Assembly (NCBI RefSeq): GCF_008727715.1 | Contig: NZ_CP044218.1 | Location: 2,170,001 to 2,234,000, forward strand | DNA length: 64,000 bases | Origin: Mesorhizobium terrae | GTDB lineage: Bacteria; Pseudomonadota; Alphaproteobacteria; Rhizobiales; Rhizobiaceae | Reading direction: 5' to 3' | Shown: positions 9,673-18,461 of the stretch, piece by piece | Position numbering within the stretch: the stretch's first letter is position 1 | How the letters are laid out: each line of letters begins with the position of its first letter | Made by a program: the position numbers and the translations under genes | Notes under the pieces: model-generated | Told to the model about the DNA's origin: nothing | Databases searched by the model: none | The model's input: only the letters and a program-made list of their open reading frames with translations

Positions 9673-10704
9673 TCAGCGTTCGGTGAGTTTCAGTTCGATG
9701 CGGCGGTTTTTGCTGCGCGCATCGTCGCTGTCGCCGGTATCGAGTGGCTGGTATTCGCCGAAGCCCGCCGCAACCAGTCGGTTGGCCGGGACGCCATTGG
9801 CAATCAGGAACTTGACCACCGCCGTCGAACGCGCCGACGACAATTCCCAATTGTCCTTGAAGCGGCCCGTTCCGGAAAGCGGCTTGTTGTCGGTGTGCCC
9901 GTCAACCCGGAGTACCCAATTGATTTCCGGCGGGATCTCCTTCTGCAGCTCGATGATCGCGTCGGCCAGCTTCTTCATCTCTACCTTGCCGGCATCGTTG
10001 ATCTCTTCGGAGCCCGTTGGGAACAGCACTTCCGACTGGAAGACGAACCGGTCGCCAACGATGCGGATATTGTCGCGGTCGGACAGAATCTCGCGCAAAC
10101 GGCCGAAGAAATCCGAACGATAGCGATTGAGTTCCTGCACCCGCTGCGCCAGCGCCACGTTGAGGCGGCGACCGAGGTCGGCGATCTTGGTGTTGGATTC
10201 GCGGTCGCGCTGCTCGGATGCATTGAGCGCATCCTCAAGCGCAGCGATCTGTTTGCGCAGGGCGGCGATCTGCTGGTTGAGCAGTTCCACCTGGCTCAGC
10301 GCGCGCTGGCTGACCTGCTTTTCCGTATCAAGTTCACCTGCCAGCTGGCTGGCTCGCTGGTTGGCGGCGTCACCCGCGCCGGAGCCGGTGGCCAAAAGCT
10401 GCTGCAGCCGGCTTTTTTCCGCTTCGGCGGCTGTCAGCGAGGCCTGCAGATTGGCAAGCGAATCCTGCGCGTCCTGGGTATTGCCCTTTTCCAGGGCCAG
10501 AAGCTGCGTCAGTTCGTTGATCTGCGAGTTGAGGCGGTTCAGCACCGCGTCCTTGCCGGAAATCTCGCGACTGAGCAGAAACTGCGCCAGCACGAAAACC
10601 GAGAGCAGGAACATGATGGCGAGCAGCAGCGTCGACAGCGCGTCAACGAACCCTGGCCAGTAGTCGATATGGCGATAGCTGCGTCGCCCCCTTGCCAGCG
10701 CCAC
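9673..10704 (-). CDS. OmpA/MotB-domain inner-membrane protein
   Basis: 343 residues with a GTG start. One membrane segment at ~20-42 carries an acidic residue (Asp21 in PGFVDALSTLL) placed like the proton-binding Asp of MotB. Then comes a long coiled coil (~50-195, many Gln/Glu/Leu heptads) and an OmpA-like peptidoglycan-binding domain (~215-340: VDGHTDNKPL, NWELSSARSTAVVKFLI, NRRIELKL). The gene starts one base after the stop of the MotA/TolQ-like gene, so the two proteins probably form an ion-driven complex tied to peptidoglycan. It is not flagellar by context. Partner process unknown. Confidence 0.88.
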   Translation of the reverse strand: MALARGRRSYRHIDYWPGFVDALSTLLLAIMFLLSVFVLAQFLLSREISGKDAVLNRLNSQINELTQLLALEKGNTQDAQDSLANLQASLTAAEAEKSRLQQLLATGSGAGDAANQRASQLAGELDTEKQVSQRALSQVELLNQQIAALRKQIAALEDALNASEQRDRESNTKIADLGRRLNVALAQRVQELNRYRSDFFGRLREILSDRDNIRIVGDRFVFQSEVLFPTGSEEINDAGKVEMKKLADAIIELQKEIPPEINWVLRVDGHTDNKPLSGTGRFKDNWELSSARSTAVVKFLIANGVPANRLVAAGFGEYQPLDTGDSDDARSKNRRIELKLTER

Positions 10705-10705
10705 T

Positions 10706-11725
10706 TTAGCTCGGCTCCCGGCTCTTCAGCGCCTGGGCGATCTTGTCCAGCGTGGCGCGCATGGCCTTTTGTTCGTCCGATTGCGCTTCGACCCAGTCCC
10801 GCATGATCTGCTGTTCGGAACGCATGTTCTTGACGAGACCAGAGATGCCGTCGGCAAGATTGGCCATGGCGGTGGCGACGCGCGGGTTGGAGCCATCGCT
10901 CTCCTGCAGGCTGCGCAGGCGCTCCGACAGCACGCGGAGTTCGTCGGTGGACTCGGCGCGCGCATCCGGACCGACGATGTCGGAGGAAAGGTCGGTCACC
11001 GTCGACAGCCAGTTTTCCAGCTCCGTGTAGAAGCGGTTTTGCGCGCGTCCGGCCTGGAGGTCGAGGAAACCCAGCACCAGGGAGCCCGACAGGCCGAACA
11101 GGGAAGATGAAAACGCGGTGCCCATGCCGGCAAGCGGCGCCGACAGTCCCTGCTTCAATGCGTCGAGCACGGCTGCTGCGTCGCCCGAACCGGGATCCAG
11201 CGACTGGATCGTCTCGCTGATCGAGCCGATTGTGTGCAGGAGGCCCCAGAATGTGCCGAGCAGGCCGAGAAAGACCAGCAGTCCAACCAGATAGCGGGAC
11301 GTATCGCGGCTTTCGTCGAGGCGGGTGCCGATCGAATCGAGCATGGTGCGCATCGAACTGGTCGAAAAGGCGAGCGACGACGAACGGCCGAGCATGGCCT
11401 TCATCGGGGCGAGCAGGACAGGCTCCGTGGTCTCCGAGCCCGCGCGGAAGGAATTGACCCAGCGTACTTCGCGAAACAGCCTGCCGACCTGCGCGAAGGC
11501 AAGCAGGATACCGACCACAAGCACGCCGACGATCAGCCCGTTAAGGCCGGGATTGGTGGTGAAGGCGGTCGAAATCTGCCGTGACAGGACGATGGCGATG
11601 AAGGCGACGATGGCAAGAAACACCACCATAGTCAGCACGAACACCTGTGGGCTGGAAAGCTTGTGCGGGTCGTAGCTCAAGACGTCCGAGCGCCGCCCCG
11701 AGGTGATGGATTTAAGAAAGGTCAT
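10706..11725 (-). CDS. MotA/TolQ/ExbB-family proton channel protein
   Basis: 339 residues. Hydrophobic segments at ~28-50 and ~66-86, a cytoplasmic loop, then two long membrane helices (YLVGLLVFLGLLGTFWGLLHTIG near 160-185 and GMGTAFSSSLFGLSGSLVLGF near 210-235) with the GTFWGL and T/S-rich pattern of the MotA/TolQ/ExbB channel core. The C-terminus is a coiled-coil-like cytoplasmic tail. The ATG at 11723-11725 (MTFLKSITSGRRSD) is preferred over upstream in-frame codons. It is immediately upstream of the OmpA/MotB-like gene and should supply the ion channel of the pair. Confidence 0.88.
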   Translation of the reverse strand: MTFLKSITSGRRSDVLSYDPHKLSSPQVFVLTMVVFLAIVAFIAIVLSRQISTAFTTNPGLNGLIVGVLVVGILLAFAQVGRLFREVRWVNSFRAGSETTEPVLLAPMKAMLGRSSSLAFSTSSMRTMLDSIGTRLDESRDTSRYLVGLLVFLGLLGTFWGLLHTIGSISETIQSLDPGSGDAAAVLDALKQGLSAPLAGMGTAFSSSLFGLSGSLVLGFLDLQAGRAQNRFYTELENWLSTVTDLSSDIVGPDARAESTDELRVLSERLRSLQESDGSNPRVATAMANLADGISGLVKNMRSEQQIMRDWVEAQSDEQKAMRATLDKIAQALKSREPS

Positions 11726-11816
11726 TCCGGCCCCGTTTCCGATGTCGCCGTGGAATTGGATCGTGGCGACTCTAAACGGAAATGTGACGAAATTGGAAGG
11801 CGCGACACGTCGGATG

Positions 11817-12512
11817 TCAAAGTCGGTTGATGACAAGGCTGTCCAGCATGGCCGCGAAATGCAGGCCGGCGCCCGTCACGACGAAACCGTGCCAGAGCGC
11901 GTTGTGAAAACGCAGCCCCTTCCAGGCGAAGAAAACCACGCCGAGCGAATAGACGATACCACCCGCCAGCAGCAGCGCGATGGTAGTCGACGGCAATGCC
12001 TCGATCAGCGGTTGCATGAGAACCACGCCGCTCCAGCCGATGGCGAGATAAAAGACAATGGCCAGCCTGTCATAGCGGCCGGGGAGGAAAACCTTGATGG
12101 CCATTCCGGCGAGCGCGGCCGTCCAGATAAGGACCAGCATCGAGCCGGCAAGGGTTGCGTTCTGAAGCTGGGCTAGGAAGGGCGTATAGCTTGCAGCGAT
12201 CAGCAGATAGATCGCGGAATGGTCGAAGCGGCGCAGCACCCATTTGACGCGCGAGGTGACCGGCCACAGATTATAGGCCATCGACACGGAAAGCACCGTC
12301 AGCAACGCCACAACATAAAAAGCCGCGGCGACATATTCGCCGGGCGCGGCGCGCGAGGCGGCGAGCGTCAGCATCGCCGAACCGGCAGCGATGGCCAGAA
12401 CGATGCCAACGGCATGAACGATGCCGTCCGCGATCATCTCGGCACGTGAATAGTGCCACCGTCCGACGAACGGAATGTTGAAAGCGGTTTCTGGCTGTCT
12501 ATCGCTCATCAT
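11817..12512 (-). CDS. Hemolysin III / PAQR-family membrane protein
   Basis: 231 residues with seven predicted membrane helices. Family signatures are AEMIADGIVHAVG near the N-terminus, FDHSAIYLLIAASYTPF in the middle, and HNALWHGFVVTGAGLHF near the C-terminus; the His and Asp residues are the likely metal ligands of the PAQR fold. The name hemolysin III is historical; in most bacteria its role is unknown, perhaps lipid-amide hydrolysis or membrane homeostasis. It lies 91 bases upstream of the proton-channel pair on the same strand. Confidence 0.88.
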   Translation of the reverse strand: MMSDRQPETAFNIPFVGRWHYSRAEMIADGIVHAVGIVLAIAAGSAMLTLAASRAAPGEYVAAAFYVVALLTVLSVSMAYNLWPVTSRVKWVLRRFDHSAIYLLIAASYTPFLAQLQNATLAGSMLVLIWTAALAGMAIKVFLPGRYDRLAIVFYLAIGWSGVVLMQPLIEALPSTTIALLLAGGIVYSLGVVFFAWKGLRFHNALWHGFVVTGAGLHFAAMLDSLVINRL

Positions 12513-12611
12513 CGAACCTGCATCCGCCCTATCTGGGCGGTCGCCAGCCAGTATTTCAAGTTCGTGTAACGGTTTCGTGGCTGCGGCGCTTCAGCGCGCC
12601 GTCGCACGGCT

Positions 12612-13412
12612 TCAGCGCGTTTGCAGCGGCTTCTTGACGGTTGCCAGCAGCGCGCGATGGATCGTTTCGTTGCCGGCCACGACCGTGCCTTGCTCCAGCA
12701 TGTCCTGGCCGCCTTTCGCGTCGGACACGTAGCCACCCGCCTCGCGGACCATCAGGAGGCCGGCAGCAATGTCCCAGGGCGAAAGGCCGCCTTCCCAGAA
12801 GCCGTCCATGCGGCCGGCCGCGACATAGGCGAGGTCGAGCGCGGCGGAGCCGAGCCTGCGGATGCCCGACACTTCGGCCATGACGTTACGCAGTTCGACG
12901 AGGAAATTGCCGTGGTGGCCGCGGCCGAGATGCGGGACGCCGCAGCCGATCACGGTGTCCGACAGCTTGGTGCGCGCGGCGACACGCAAGCGGCGATCGT
13001 TCATGAAGGCGCCGCCGCCGCGTTCGGCCGTGTAGAGCTCGTCCATGGCCGGGTTGTAGATGACGCCGGCGACGATCTGGCCCTGACGCTCGAGAGCAAT
13101 GGAGACCGAAAAGATCGGAATGCCGTGCAGGAAGTTGGTGGTGCCGTCCAGCGGATCGACGAGCCAGCGATGCTGATCGTCGTCACCGCCGACAGTGCCG
13201 CGCTCTTCCATGAGAAAGGCGTAGCCGGGTCTCGCCTTGGACAGTTCGGTGAAGATGATGTCTTCCGCCTTGCGGTCGGCCTGGCTGACATAGTCGCCCG
13301 GCCCCTTCATCGAGACCTGCAGGTTCTGCACTTCGCCGAAGTCGCGCGACAGCGAGCGGCCAGCTTTCATCGCGGCCTGAACCATGACGTTGAGAAGTGC
13401 GGAACGCGCCAT
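12612..13412 (-). CDS. suhB: Inositol monophosphatase family protein
   Basis: 266 residues, a Mg2+-dependent phosphatase of the FIG superfamily. Metal ligands are visible: Glu69/Glu70 in MEERG, and the VDPLDGTTNF motif with Asp86 and Asp89, plus PWDIAAG near residue 213. In proteobacteria SuhB hydrolyses inositol-1-phosphate and can affect ribosome biogenesis. The gene follows efp by 53 bases on the same strand. The symbol rests on family and rhizobial context; the substrate is not proven by the sequence. Confidence 0.88.
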   Translation of the reverse strand: MARSALLNVMVQAAMKAGRSLSRDFGEVQNLQVSMKGPGDYVSQADRKAEDIIFTELSKARPGYAFLMEERGTVGGDDDQHRWLVDPLDGTTNFLHGIPIFSVSIALERQGQIVAGVIYNPAMDELYTAERGGGAFMNDRRLRVAARTKLSDTVIGCGVPHLGRGHHGNFLVELRNVMAEVSGIRRLGSAALDLAYVAAGRMDGFWEGGLSPWDIAAGLLMVREAGGYVSDAKGGQDMLEQGTVVAGNETIHRALLATVKKPLQTR

Positions 13413-13465
13413 GCTGGATGGTCCTTGAAAGTAGAAGGGCGACGTAGAAGACGTCGGACCCGATA

Positions 13466-14032
13466 TCAGTCCGCGCGGCGGACGTAGGTGATCTCGTTGG
13501 TGTCGACGATAATGCGTTCGCCTGAAGCTATGAACGGCGGCACCAGAACGCGGACGCCATTCTCGAGCACCGCCGGCTTGTAGGAAGACGCCGCCGTCTG
13601 GCCTTTTACTACGGGATCAGCCTCGGTGATGGTCAGGGTCACCTGGTCGGGCAGTTCGATGCCGATAGGCCTGTCCTCGTAGAGCTGGACGGTGACCATC
13701 ATCCCGTCCTGCAGGAAGGCGGCACGGTCGCCGACGAAATCCTTCGGCAATTCGAGTTGCTCGTAGCTCTCGGTGTCCATGAACACCAGCGCCTCGCCCT
13801 GCTCGTAGAGGAAGGAAAAATCCTTCAGGTCGAGGCGAATGCGCTCCACGGTTTCCGCCGCGCGGAAACGCTCGTTGAGCTTGGTGCCATTGATGAGGTT
13901 TTTCAGCTCGACCTGGTTGTAGGCGCCGCCCTTGCCGGGCTTCACCGTGTTGGTCTTCACTGCCACCCAGAGGCCGCCGTCATGCTCAATGACGTAGCCG
14001 GGACGGATTTCGTTGCCGTTGATCTTGGCCAT
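13466..14032 (-). CDS. efp: Translation elongation factor P
   Basis: 188 residues, the standard length. It helps ribosomes pass polyproline stretches. Three beta-barrel domains are visible; the first has the loop [10 protein letters not shown] with the modifiable Lys34, and the C-terminal domain ends [17 protein letters not shown]. The ATG at 14030-14032 ([12 protein letters not shown]) is the family start; codons upstream to 14257 are rejected. suhB follows on the same strand. Target load is plausible here, since several proteins in the window (TolA, the first gene) carry proline runs. Confidence 0.97.
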   Translation of the reverse strand: MAKINGNEIRPGYVIEHDGGLWVAVKTNTVKPGKGGAYNQVELKNLINGTKLNERFRAAETVERIRLDLKDFSFLYEQGEALVFMDTESYEQLELPKDFVGDRAAFLQDGMMVTVQLYEDRPIGIELPDQVTLTITEADPVVKGQTAASSYKPAVLENGVRVLVPPFIASGERIIVDTNEITYVRRAD

Positions 14033-14139
14033 TATGGTTGATCCGGAAAAGAGGTTCGCCGATGGGCGATTTCGGCGCCTCCAAGACCATAATTTGCCGA
14101 AAGAGGCAAGAGACGCGGCGAAAGCCGGGTTTTCGTTCG

Positions 14140-15450
14140 CTAGCGCAGCCGATTGGCTTTCTGCAACGCCTGCTTGGTCTGATCGTCGTCCAGGCCCTGC
14201 ATGAAGTCTTCCATTTGCTGGTCGATCAGCCCGGCGCGGCGCGCGACGATGTACCAAGCGGCGGCGGTGACCAGGTCCGGGTCGACACCAATGCCGCCTT
14301 CATAGAGTTTCGCCAGCCGGTTTTGCGCGGCGACGTTGCCGCCTTCGGCAGCGCGCTTCATCCAGTTGAAGCCCGATTTGAGGTCACGCTTGCCGCCGCG
14401 CCCGTCGACCAGCCACTGGCCGAGGTCGAGCTGCGCGGTGTCGTAGTTCTGCCGGGCCGCCAAGACCAGAAGCCGTCTTGCTTCGGCATCGTCCTGCTTC
14501 TTGCCAGCGGCGCCATTGGCGTAGATCTGGGCCATGGCGTATTGCGCGTCGGCAAGGCCGCTGTCCGAAGCCTTCTCATAATAAGGCACAGCCTTGGCAA
14601 GCCCGTTTTCGCCGGGTTCGCGCTGGACGAGAAGCTGCGCGAGGTTGAACTGCGCCAGCGGGTTGCCGGTTTCCGCCGACGCTTGCAGCAGCGCCTGCGC
14701 CTCCTTGTCGTCCTTCTTGGCAAAGCGACCATCGAGAAGGATCAACGCGTATTGGAACTGAGCTTCCGAGACGCCTTGTTCGGCGGCGCGCTGATACCAT
14801 TTCGCGGCTTCCGCACCGTTGACCGGCATGCCAAGCCCACGCGAAAGGATTTCCGCGACCAGCGTTTCCGCGGCGGCATCGCCCTGGTTGGCGCGTTCGA
14901 TCGCCAGATTGTAGGCGGTCTTGTAGAGCCCACGCTGGTAGGCGCCGTAGGCGAGGTCCGGCTTCTTGCCACCGAAACGCATCGGGTCGATGTCGAGCGG
15001 CTTCGGTTCGGCGGTCGTTGCCGGTTGAGGCAAGGTGTTGGCGATGGGACGGTCGCCCTTCTTTGCCGCCGTCGTTGATTGATCGGGCTTAGGTAGTTCC
15101 GGCCGCACGGCGGGCGGAGCGGGTTGCCCCGGTGCGATGCCCGCCGGCTTTGACGGTTCGGACGGTTGCGCCTCCGGCTTTTCGCCGGGCGCAGGCTGGC
15201 CGGGCGCTACCGGCGTGGGCGTCGATGGCTCAGAGACCGAGGCATTTGGCTGGTTCGGCTGCAGGCTCGTTTCCGCTGGTGACCCCTGCGCTGGAGTGGT
15301 TGCGGCGGACGCCGGTTCCGTTGCCTGCGTCTGGGGGGTAGGCGTCACGGCGTCCGGCTTCGGCGGCTGTGCGGTTTCGGCCGCTACGGCCGCGGGGACC
15401 GCTACACCGAGCGCCACAAAGGCGGCTGCGAAGAGGCGGCGCGGCTGCAT
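14140..15450 (-). CDS. Exported Sel1-repeat (SLR/TPR) protein
   Basis: 436 residues. A signal peptide ([25 protein letters not shown], cut near residue 24) precedes a ~150-residue Pro/Ala/Thr/Gln-rich disordered linker. Residues ~175-415 hold about six Sel1-like repeats of ~36 residues (for example [19 protein letters not shown] and [20 protein letters not shown]). Such proteins act as periplasmic scaffolds in cell-envelope or exopolysaccharide signalling (ExoR and PodJ-type repeats in rhizobia are known examples of the repeat class); the specific role here is unknown. Its ATG (15448-15450) is 2 bases from the ThiE-like stop, so the two genes form an operon. Confidence 0.88.
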   Translation of the reverse strand: MQPRRLFAAAFVALGVAVPAAVAAETAQPPKPDAVTPTPQTQATEPASAATTPAQGSPAETSLQPNQPNASVSEPSTPTPVAPGQPAPGEKPEAQPSEPSKPAGIAPGQPAPPAVRPELPKPDQSTTAAKKGDRPIANTLPQPATTAEPKPLDIDPMRFGGKKPDLAYGAYQRGLYKTAYNLAIERANQGDAAAETLVAEILSRGLGMPVNGAEAAKWYQRAAEQGVSEAQFQYALILLDGRFAKKDDKEAQALLQASAETGNPLAQFNLAQLLVQREPGENGLAKAVPYYEKASDSGLADAQYAMAQIYANGAAGKKQDDAEARRLLVLAARQNYDTAQLDLGQWLVDGRGGKRDLKSGFNWMKRAAEGGNVAAQNRLAKLYEGGIGVDPDLVTAAAWYIVARRAGLIDQQMEDFMQGLDDDQTKQALQKANRLR

Positions 15451-15452
15451 CT

Positions 15453-16100
15453 TCAACCCTCGAAATGCGGTGCGGTCTTGTCGAGCAACGTGTTGGCTTC
15501 GGCCACAGCCGTGGCCGGCTCGACACCGTCGGCGAAGATCGCCGCGGACAAGGCAACGAATTCCGCACCGGTGGCCGCCACGGCTTCCACCGAACCAATG
15601 TCGGACCCGGCCATGACGATGCAGGGGATCTCGATCATTTCCGCCCACCATTGGCCGAGCGAGAGATTGCGGGGGTGCGGCTCGGGCTTGTTGTCGTAGC
15701 CGAAGCGGCCGAAGAAGATGTAGTCGGGGCGCACCTCGCCCAGTTCCAGCGCGTCGTCACGTGTCTTGGCGCCACCGGTGCCCACCATCATCCGCTCTTG
15801 CAAGCGTTCCACGGCGTCCGCCAGTTCCGCCTTGCTGGCTTCGACATGCAGGCCATCGGCCTTGACCCGTCCGGCGATGCGGCTGTCGCCGGCAATCACC
15901 ACGGCGATGCCGACTGCCTGTGCAGCAGGGACGATCTTTTCCGCATAAGCCTGGAACGTTGCCTCGTCCCTGTCGTCCTGCGGCAGGATCAGCGAGGCGA
16001 TGTCACCGCTTGCGAACGCGGCAACGACACGTTCGGCGGCTGTGCCCGCCGGTGGAATGAGCACGATGCGGCAGCGGTTGGGTGGCGTTGTTTCGGTCAT
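15453..16100 (-). CDS. Thiamine-phosphate synthase-like protein
   Basis: 215 residues with a TIM-barrel pattern of the ThiE/TenI group. DGLHVEAS, GTGGAKTRDDALE and YIFFGRFGYD match strand ends of the barrel, and MAGSDIGSVEAVAATGAEFVAL gives the C-terminal phosphate-binding part. The canonical ThiE motif around HLGQ.D is altered to LHVEAS, so catalysis on thiamine precursors is not certain and the gene may be a divergent paralogue. The start MTETTPPNRCRI at 16098-16100 is preferred; a longer start at 16148 is possible. It overlaps no neighbour, but the Sel1-repeat gene follows after 2 bases. Confidence 0.8.
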   Translation of the reverse strand: MTETTPPNRCRIVLIPPAGTAAERVVAAFASGDIASLILPQDDRDEATFQAYAEKIVPAAQAVGIAVVIAGDSRIAGRVKADGLHVEASKAELADAVERLQERMMVGTGGAKTRDDALELGEVRPDYIFFGRFGYDNKPEPHPRNLSLGQWWAEMIEIPCIVMAGSDIGSVEAVAATGAEFVALSAAIFADGVEPATAVAEANTLLDKTAPHFEG

Positions 16101-16197
16101 GGCGATATCGGTTCCGGTTCCGCCTATGCGAGGCGAAGATGGTTGCATTGCGGCATAGACGAATGCGGCGTTGTTGAACAGGCGCGCAAGCCGTCGA

Positions 16198-16659
16198 TCA
16201 GAGATCGATCTTGTAACCCAGATGGGATTGCTTGAAGCCGAGACGTTCGTAGAAGCGGTGGGCGTCGTGCCGGCTGCGGTCCGTGGTCAGTTGCACGACG
16301 CGGCATCCGCGCTTTCTACATTGCTCAACCGCCCATTCGATCAGCTTCTGGCCAAGCCGCTGGCCCTGACGATCCCAGATCACCCGCACTGCCTCGATCT
16401 GGCCGCGTAGTGCGCCTTGCCGGGACAGGCCGGCGATGAAGGTGAGTTGCAGCGTGCCGACGGTGCGCCCGTCCTCGGTCATGACGGCCAGCAACTGGTT
16501 CGGATCGGCATCGATCGCCGCGAATGCCTTGAAATAGCCCTCGGCCAGCGGCTCGCTGATGTTTTCCCTGCCGCTGCCCAACGGATCGTCCGCAAGCATG
16601 GCGACGATCGTGGAGACATCGGCCTGTTTCGCCCGGCGGAAGGCAATCTCGCCAGTCAT
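16198..16659 (-). CDS. GNAT-family N-acetyltransferase
   Basis: 153 residues with a single GNAT fold. Motif A, the acetyl-CoA phosphate-binding loop, reads AVRVIWDRQGQRLGQKLIE near residue 95, and the C-terminal HDAHRFYERLGFKQSHLGY is the typical motif B with its Tyr general acid. The substrate is unknown; the sequence resembles small-molecule or amine acetyltransferases. The ATG at 16657-16659 starts MTGEIAFRRAKQAD, right at the domain edge. It points away from the methyltransferase at 16.8 kb. Confidence 0.9.
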   Translation of the reverse strand: MTGEIAFRRAKQADVSTIVAMLADDPLGSGRENISEPLAEGYFKAFAAIDADPNQLLAVMTEDGRTVGTLQLTFIAGLSRQGALRGQIEAVRVIWDRQGQRLGQKLIEWAVEQCRKRGCRVVQLTTDRSRHDAHRFYERLGFKQSHLGYKIDL

Positions 16660-16798
16660 GCGGTGTCTCCACTGTCTTTCGAGTCCGCAATAGGCGGGTG
16701 ATTGCATGCCTGCAAGTCTGGTGAGGAATGGGGCAGTTCCCGTCCGGTGTTGGCAGGCCGGCGTGGCGGCTTTATGGTTGCGGTGAAAGGCAATCACC

Positions 16799-17524
16799 AT
16801 GGCACAGAACATCTACGACCGGCCGGAGTTTTTCGCCGGATACAGCAGTCTCGTCCGCTCGGTCGAAGGGCTGGCCGGCGCTCCCGAATGGCCGGCGTTG
16901 CGGGCGATGCTGCCCGAGGTCAAAGGTCGCCGGATCGTCGATCTGGGCTGCGGTTTCGGCTGGTTCTGCCGTTGGGCGTGGGAGCAGGGCGCCGCGAGCG
17001 TGCTGGGGTTCGATGTTTCGCAGAAGATGCTGGAACGCGCCGTCGCGAGTTCGGACATGGCGATCGAATACCGCCGCGCGGATCTGGAGGAACTGAACCT
17101 GCCAGCCGCGGCCTATGACCTCGCCTATTCGTCATTGGCGCTCCACTACGTCAACGACGTCGGGAGGCTGTTTTCTGCGATCCATCAGGCGTTGGCACCT
17201 GGCGGGCGGCTCGTCTTTTCGACGGAGCATCCCGTCCTCATGGCGCCATCCAAGCCCGGCTGGTCTATCGATGCCGAGGGAAAAAGGACCTGGCCCATCG
17301 ACTGCTATTTCATCGAGGGGCCGCGTACCACCGATTGGCTGTCCGAGGGGGTCGTCAAATATCACCGCACGATCGGCACCACCTTGAACGCGCTCATCGC
17401 CGCCGGCTTCACCCTGAACCATGTCGAGGAATTCTGTCCGACGCCCGAGCAGATCGCGGCGAAACCGGAACTCGCGGAGGAACTGGAACGGCCGATGTTC
17501 CTGCTTGTTTCGGCCAGCCGCTGA
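16799..17524 (+). CDS. Class I SAM-dependent methyltransferase
   Basis: 241 residues. SAM-binding motif I is RIVDLGCGFGWF near residue 42, followed by VLGFDVSQKML with the acidic ribose contact. YDLAYSSLALHYVND and LFSAIHQALAPGGRLVFSTEHP are motifs II and III. The C-terminus folds back as in UbiE/type-11 methyltransferases, which act on small molecules. Substrate unknown. It stands alone, divergent from the GNAT gene. Confidence 0.9.
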   Translation: MAQNIYDRPEFFAGYSSLVRSVEGLAGAPEWPALRAMLPEVKGRRIVDLGCGFGWFCRWAWEQGAASVLGFDVSQKMLERAVASSDMAIEYRRADLEELNLPAAAYDLAYSSLALHYVNDVGRLFSAIHQALAPGGRLVFSTEHPVLMAPSKPGWSIDAEGKRTWPIDCYFIEGPRTTDWLSEGVVKYHRTIGTTLNALIAAGFTLNHVEEFCPTPEQIAAKPELAEELERPMFLLVSASR

Positions 17525-17631
17525 AATGGTGGTCCATTCTGGTGAGGCCAGGCCGGTCGCGCGAATATCGGTTCAACCAAACCGCGAAATGCTCTAGGTA
17601 AGGGCTGTCGCCTCCTCAAGTCCCTCCCGGC

Positions 17632-18399
17632 ATGTCCGCTCTGCTCACCGATCCCTGGTTCTACGCCGTTGCCGTGCCTGCGGTCATCCTGGTGGGTCTC
17701 ACCAAGGGTGGGGTGGGCGGCTTTGGCCTGATCGGCGTTCCGCTGATGGCGCTGGCGATGTCTCCCGTGCAGGCGGCGGCGATCCTGCTGCCGATCCTGG
17801 TCGTGATGGACATCGTCTCTTTGTGGACCTGGCGTGGCCAGCAGAACAAGACGACGCTCGTCGACATGCTGCCGGGCGCTCTGGTCGGCATCGGCATAGG
17901 CTGGGCGACAGCAGCGTTCGTGACCGCCGATATGGTGCGTTTCATCGTCGGCGCCGTCACCATCGTCTTCGTCGGGCGATGGCTCTATCTCACCTATCGG
18001 CACGGCAGCACGCACGCCACGCAACCCAACAAGATCCAGGCAGCATTCTGGGGCACCATTGCCGGCTTCACCAGCTTCGTCGCCCATGTCGGCGGGCCGC
18101 CCTTCCAGGTCTATACGATGCCGCTTCGCATGGACCCGAAAGTGCTGACCGCCACAGGCGTGGTGTTTTTCGCCATCATCAACGCGATCAAGCTCATTCC
18201 TTATTTCGCGCTCGGCCAGTTCGACGCCGCCAATCTTGCCGCCGCAGGGGTGCTGATGCCGCTGGCGCCGCTGTCGACGCTGGCCGGCGCATGGCTGGTC
18301 AAGCGCATGCGGCCCGAGGTGTTCTACCCCTTCACCTACGGGACTATCGCGCTGGTTGCGGTCAAGCTGTTGTGGGACGGCGTGGTCAGCCTTCTGTAG
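17632..18399 (+). CDS. TauE/SafE-family sulfite/organosulfonate exporter-like permease
   Basis: 255 residues with about eight membrane helices in two repeats. VGLTKGGVGGFGLIGVPLMAL and the second-half AGFTSFVAHVGGPPFQVY are the family's two conserved motifs. Members export sulfite, sulfoacetate or related anions; the substrate cannot be read from the sequence. No clear Shine-Dalgarno lies before ATG 17632, although the N-terminus fits the family. It is 62 bases upstream of the acyl-CoA ligase on the same strand. Confidence 0.88.
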   Translation: MSALLTDPWFYAVAVPAVILVGLTKGGVGGFGLIGVPLMALAMSPVQAAAILLPILVVMDIVSLWTWRGQQNKTTLVDMLPGALVGIGIGWATAAFVTADMVRFIVGAVTIVFVGRWLYLTYRHGSTHATQPNKIQAAFWGTIAGFTSFVAHVGGPPFQVYTMPLRMDPKVLTATGVVFFAIINAIKLIPYFALGQFDAANLAAAGVLMPLAPLSTLAGAWLVKRMRPEVFYPFTYGTIALVAVKLLWDGVVSLL

Positions 18400-18461
18400 A
18401 GGATGACGCCGTTCGCCAGCTGTGCTTGAAGTGCTGGAAATAACTCGTTTCGGAGGGCGGG

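Noticed and set aside
12612..13465. suhB-type leader RNA before the inositol monophosphatase gene
   Set aside because: Only 53 bases separate efp and this gene, with no convincing conserved hairpins.
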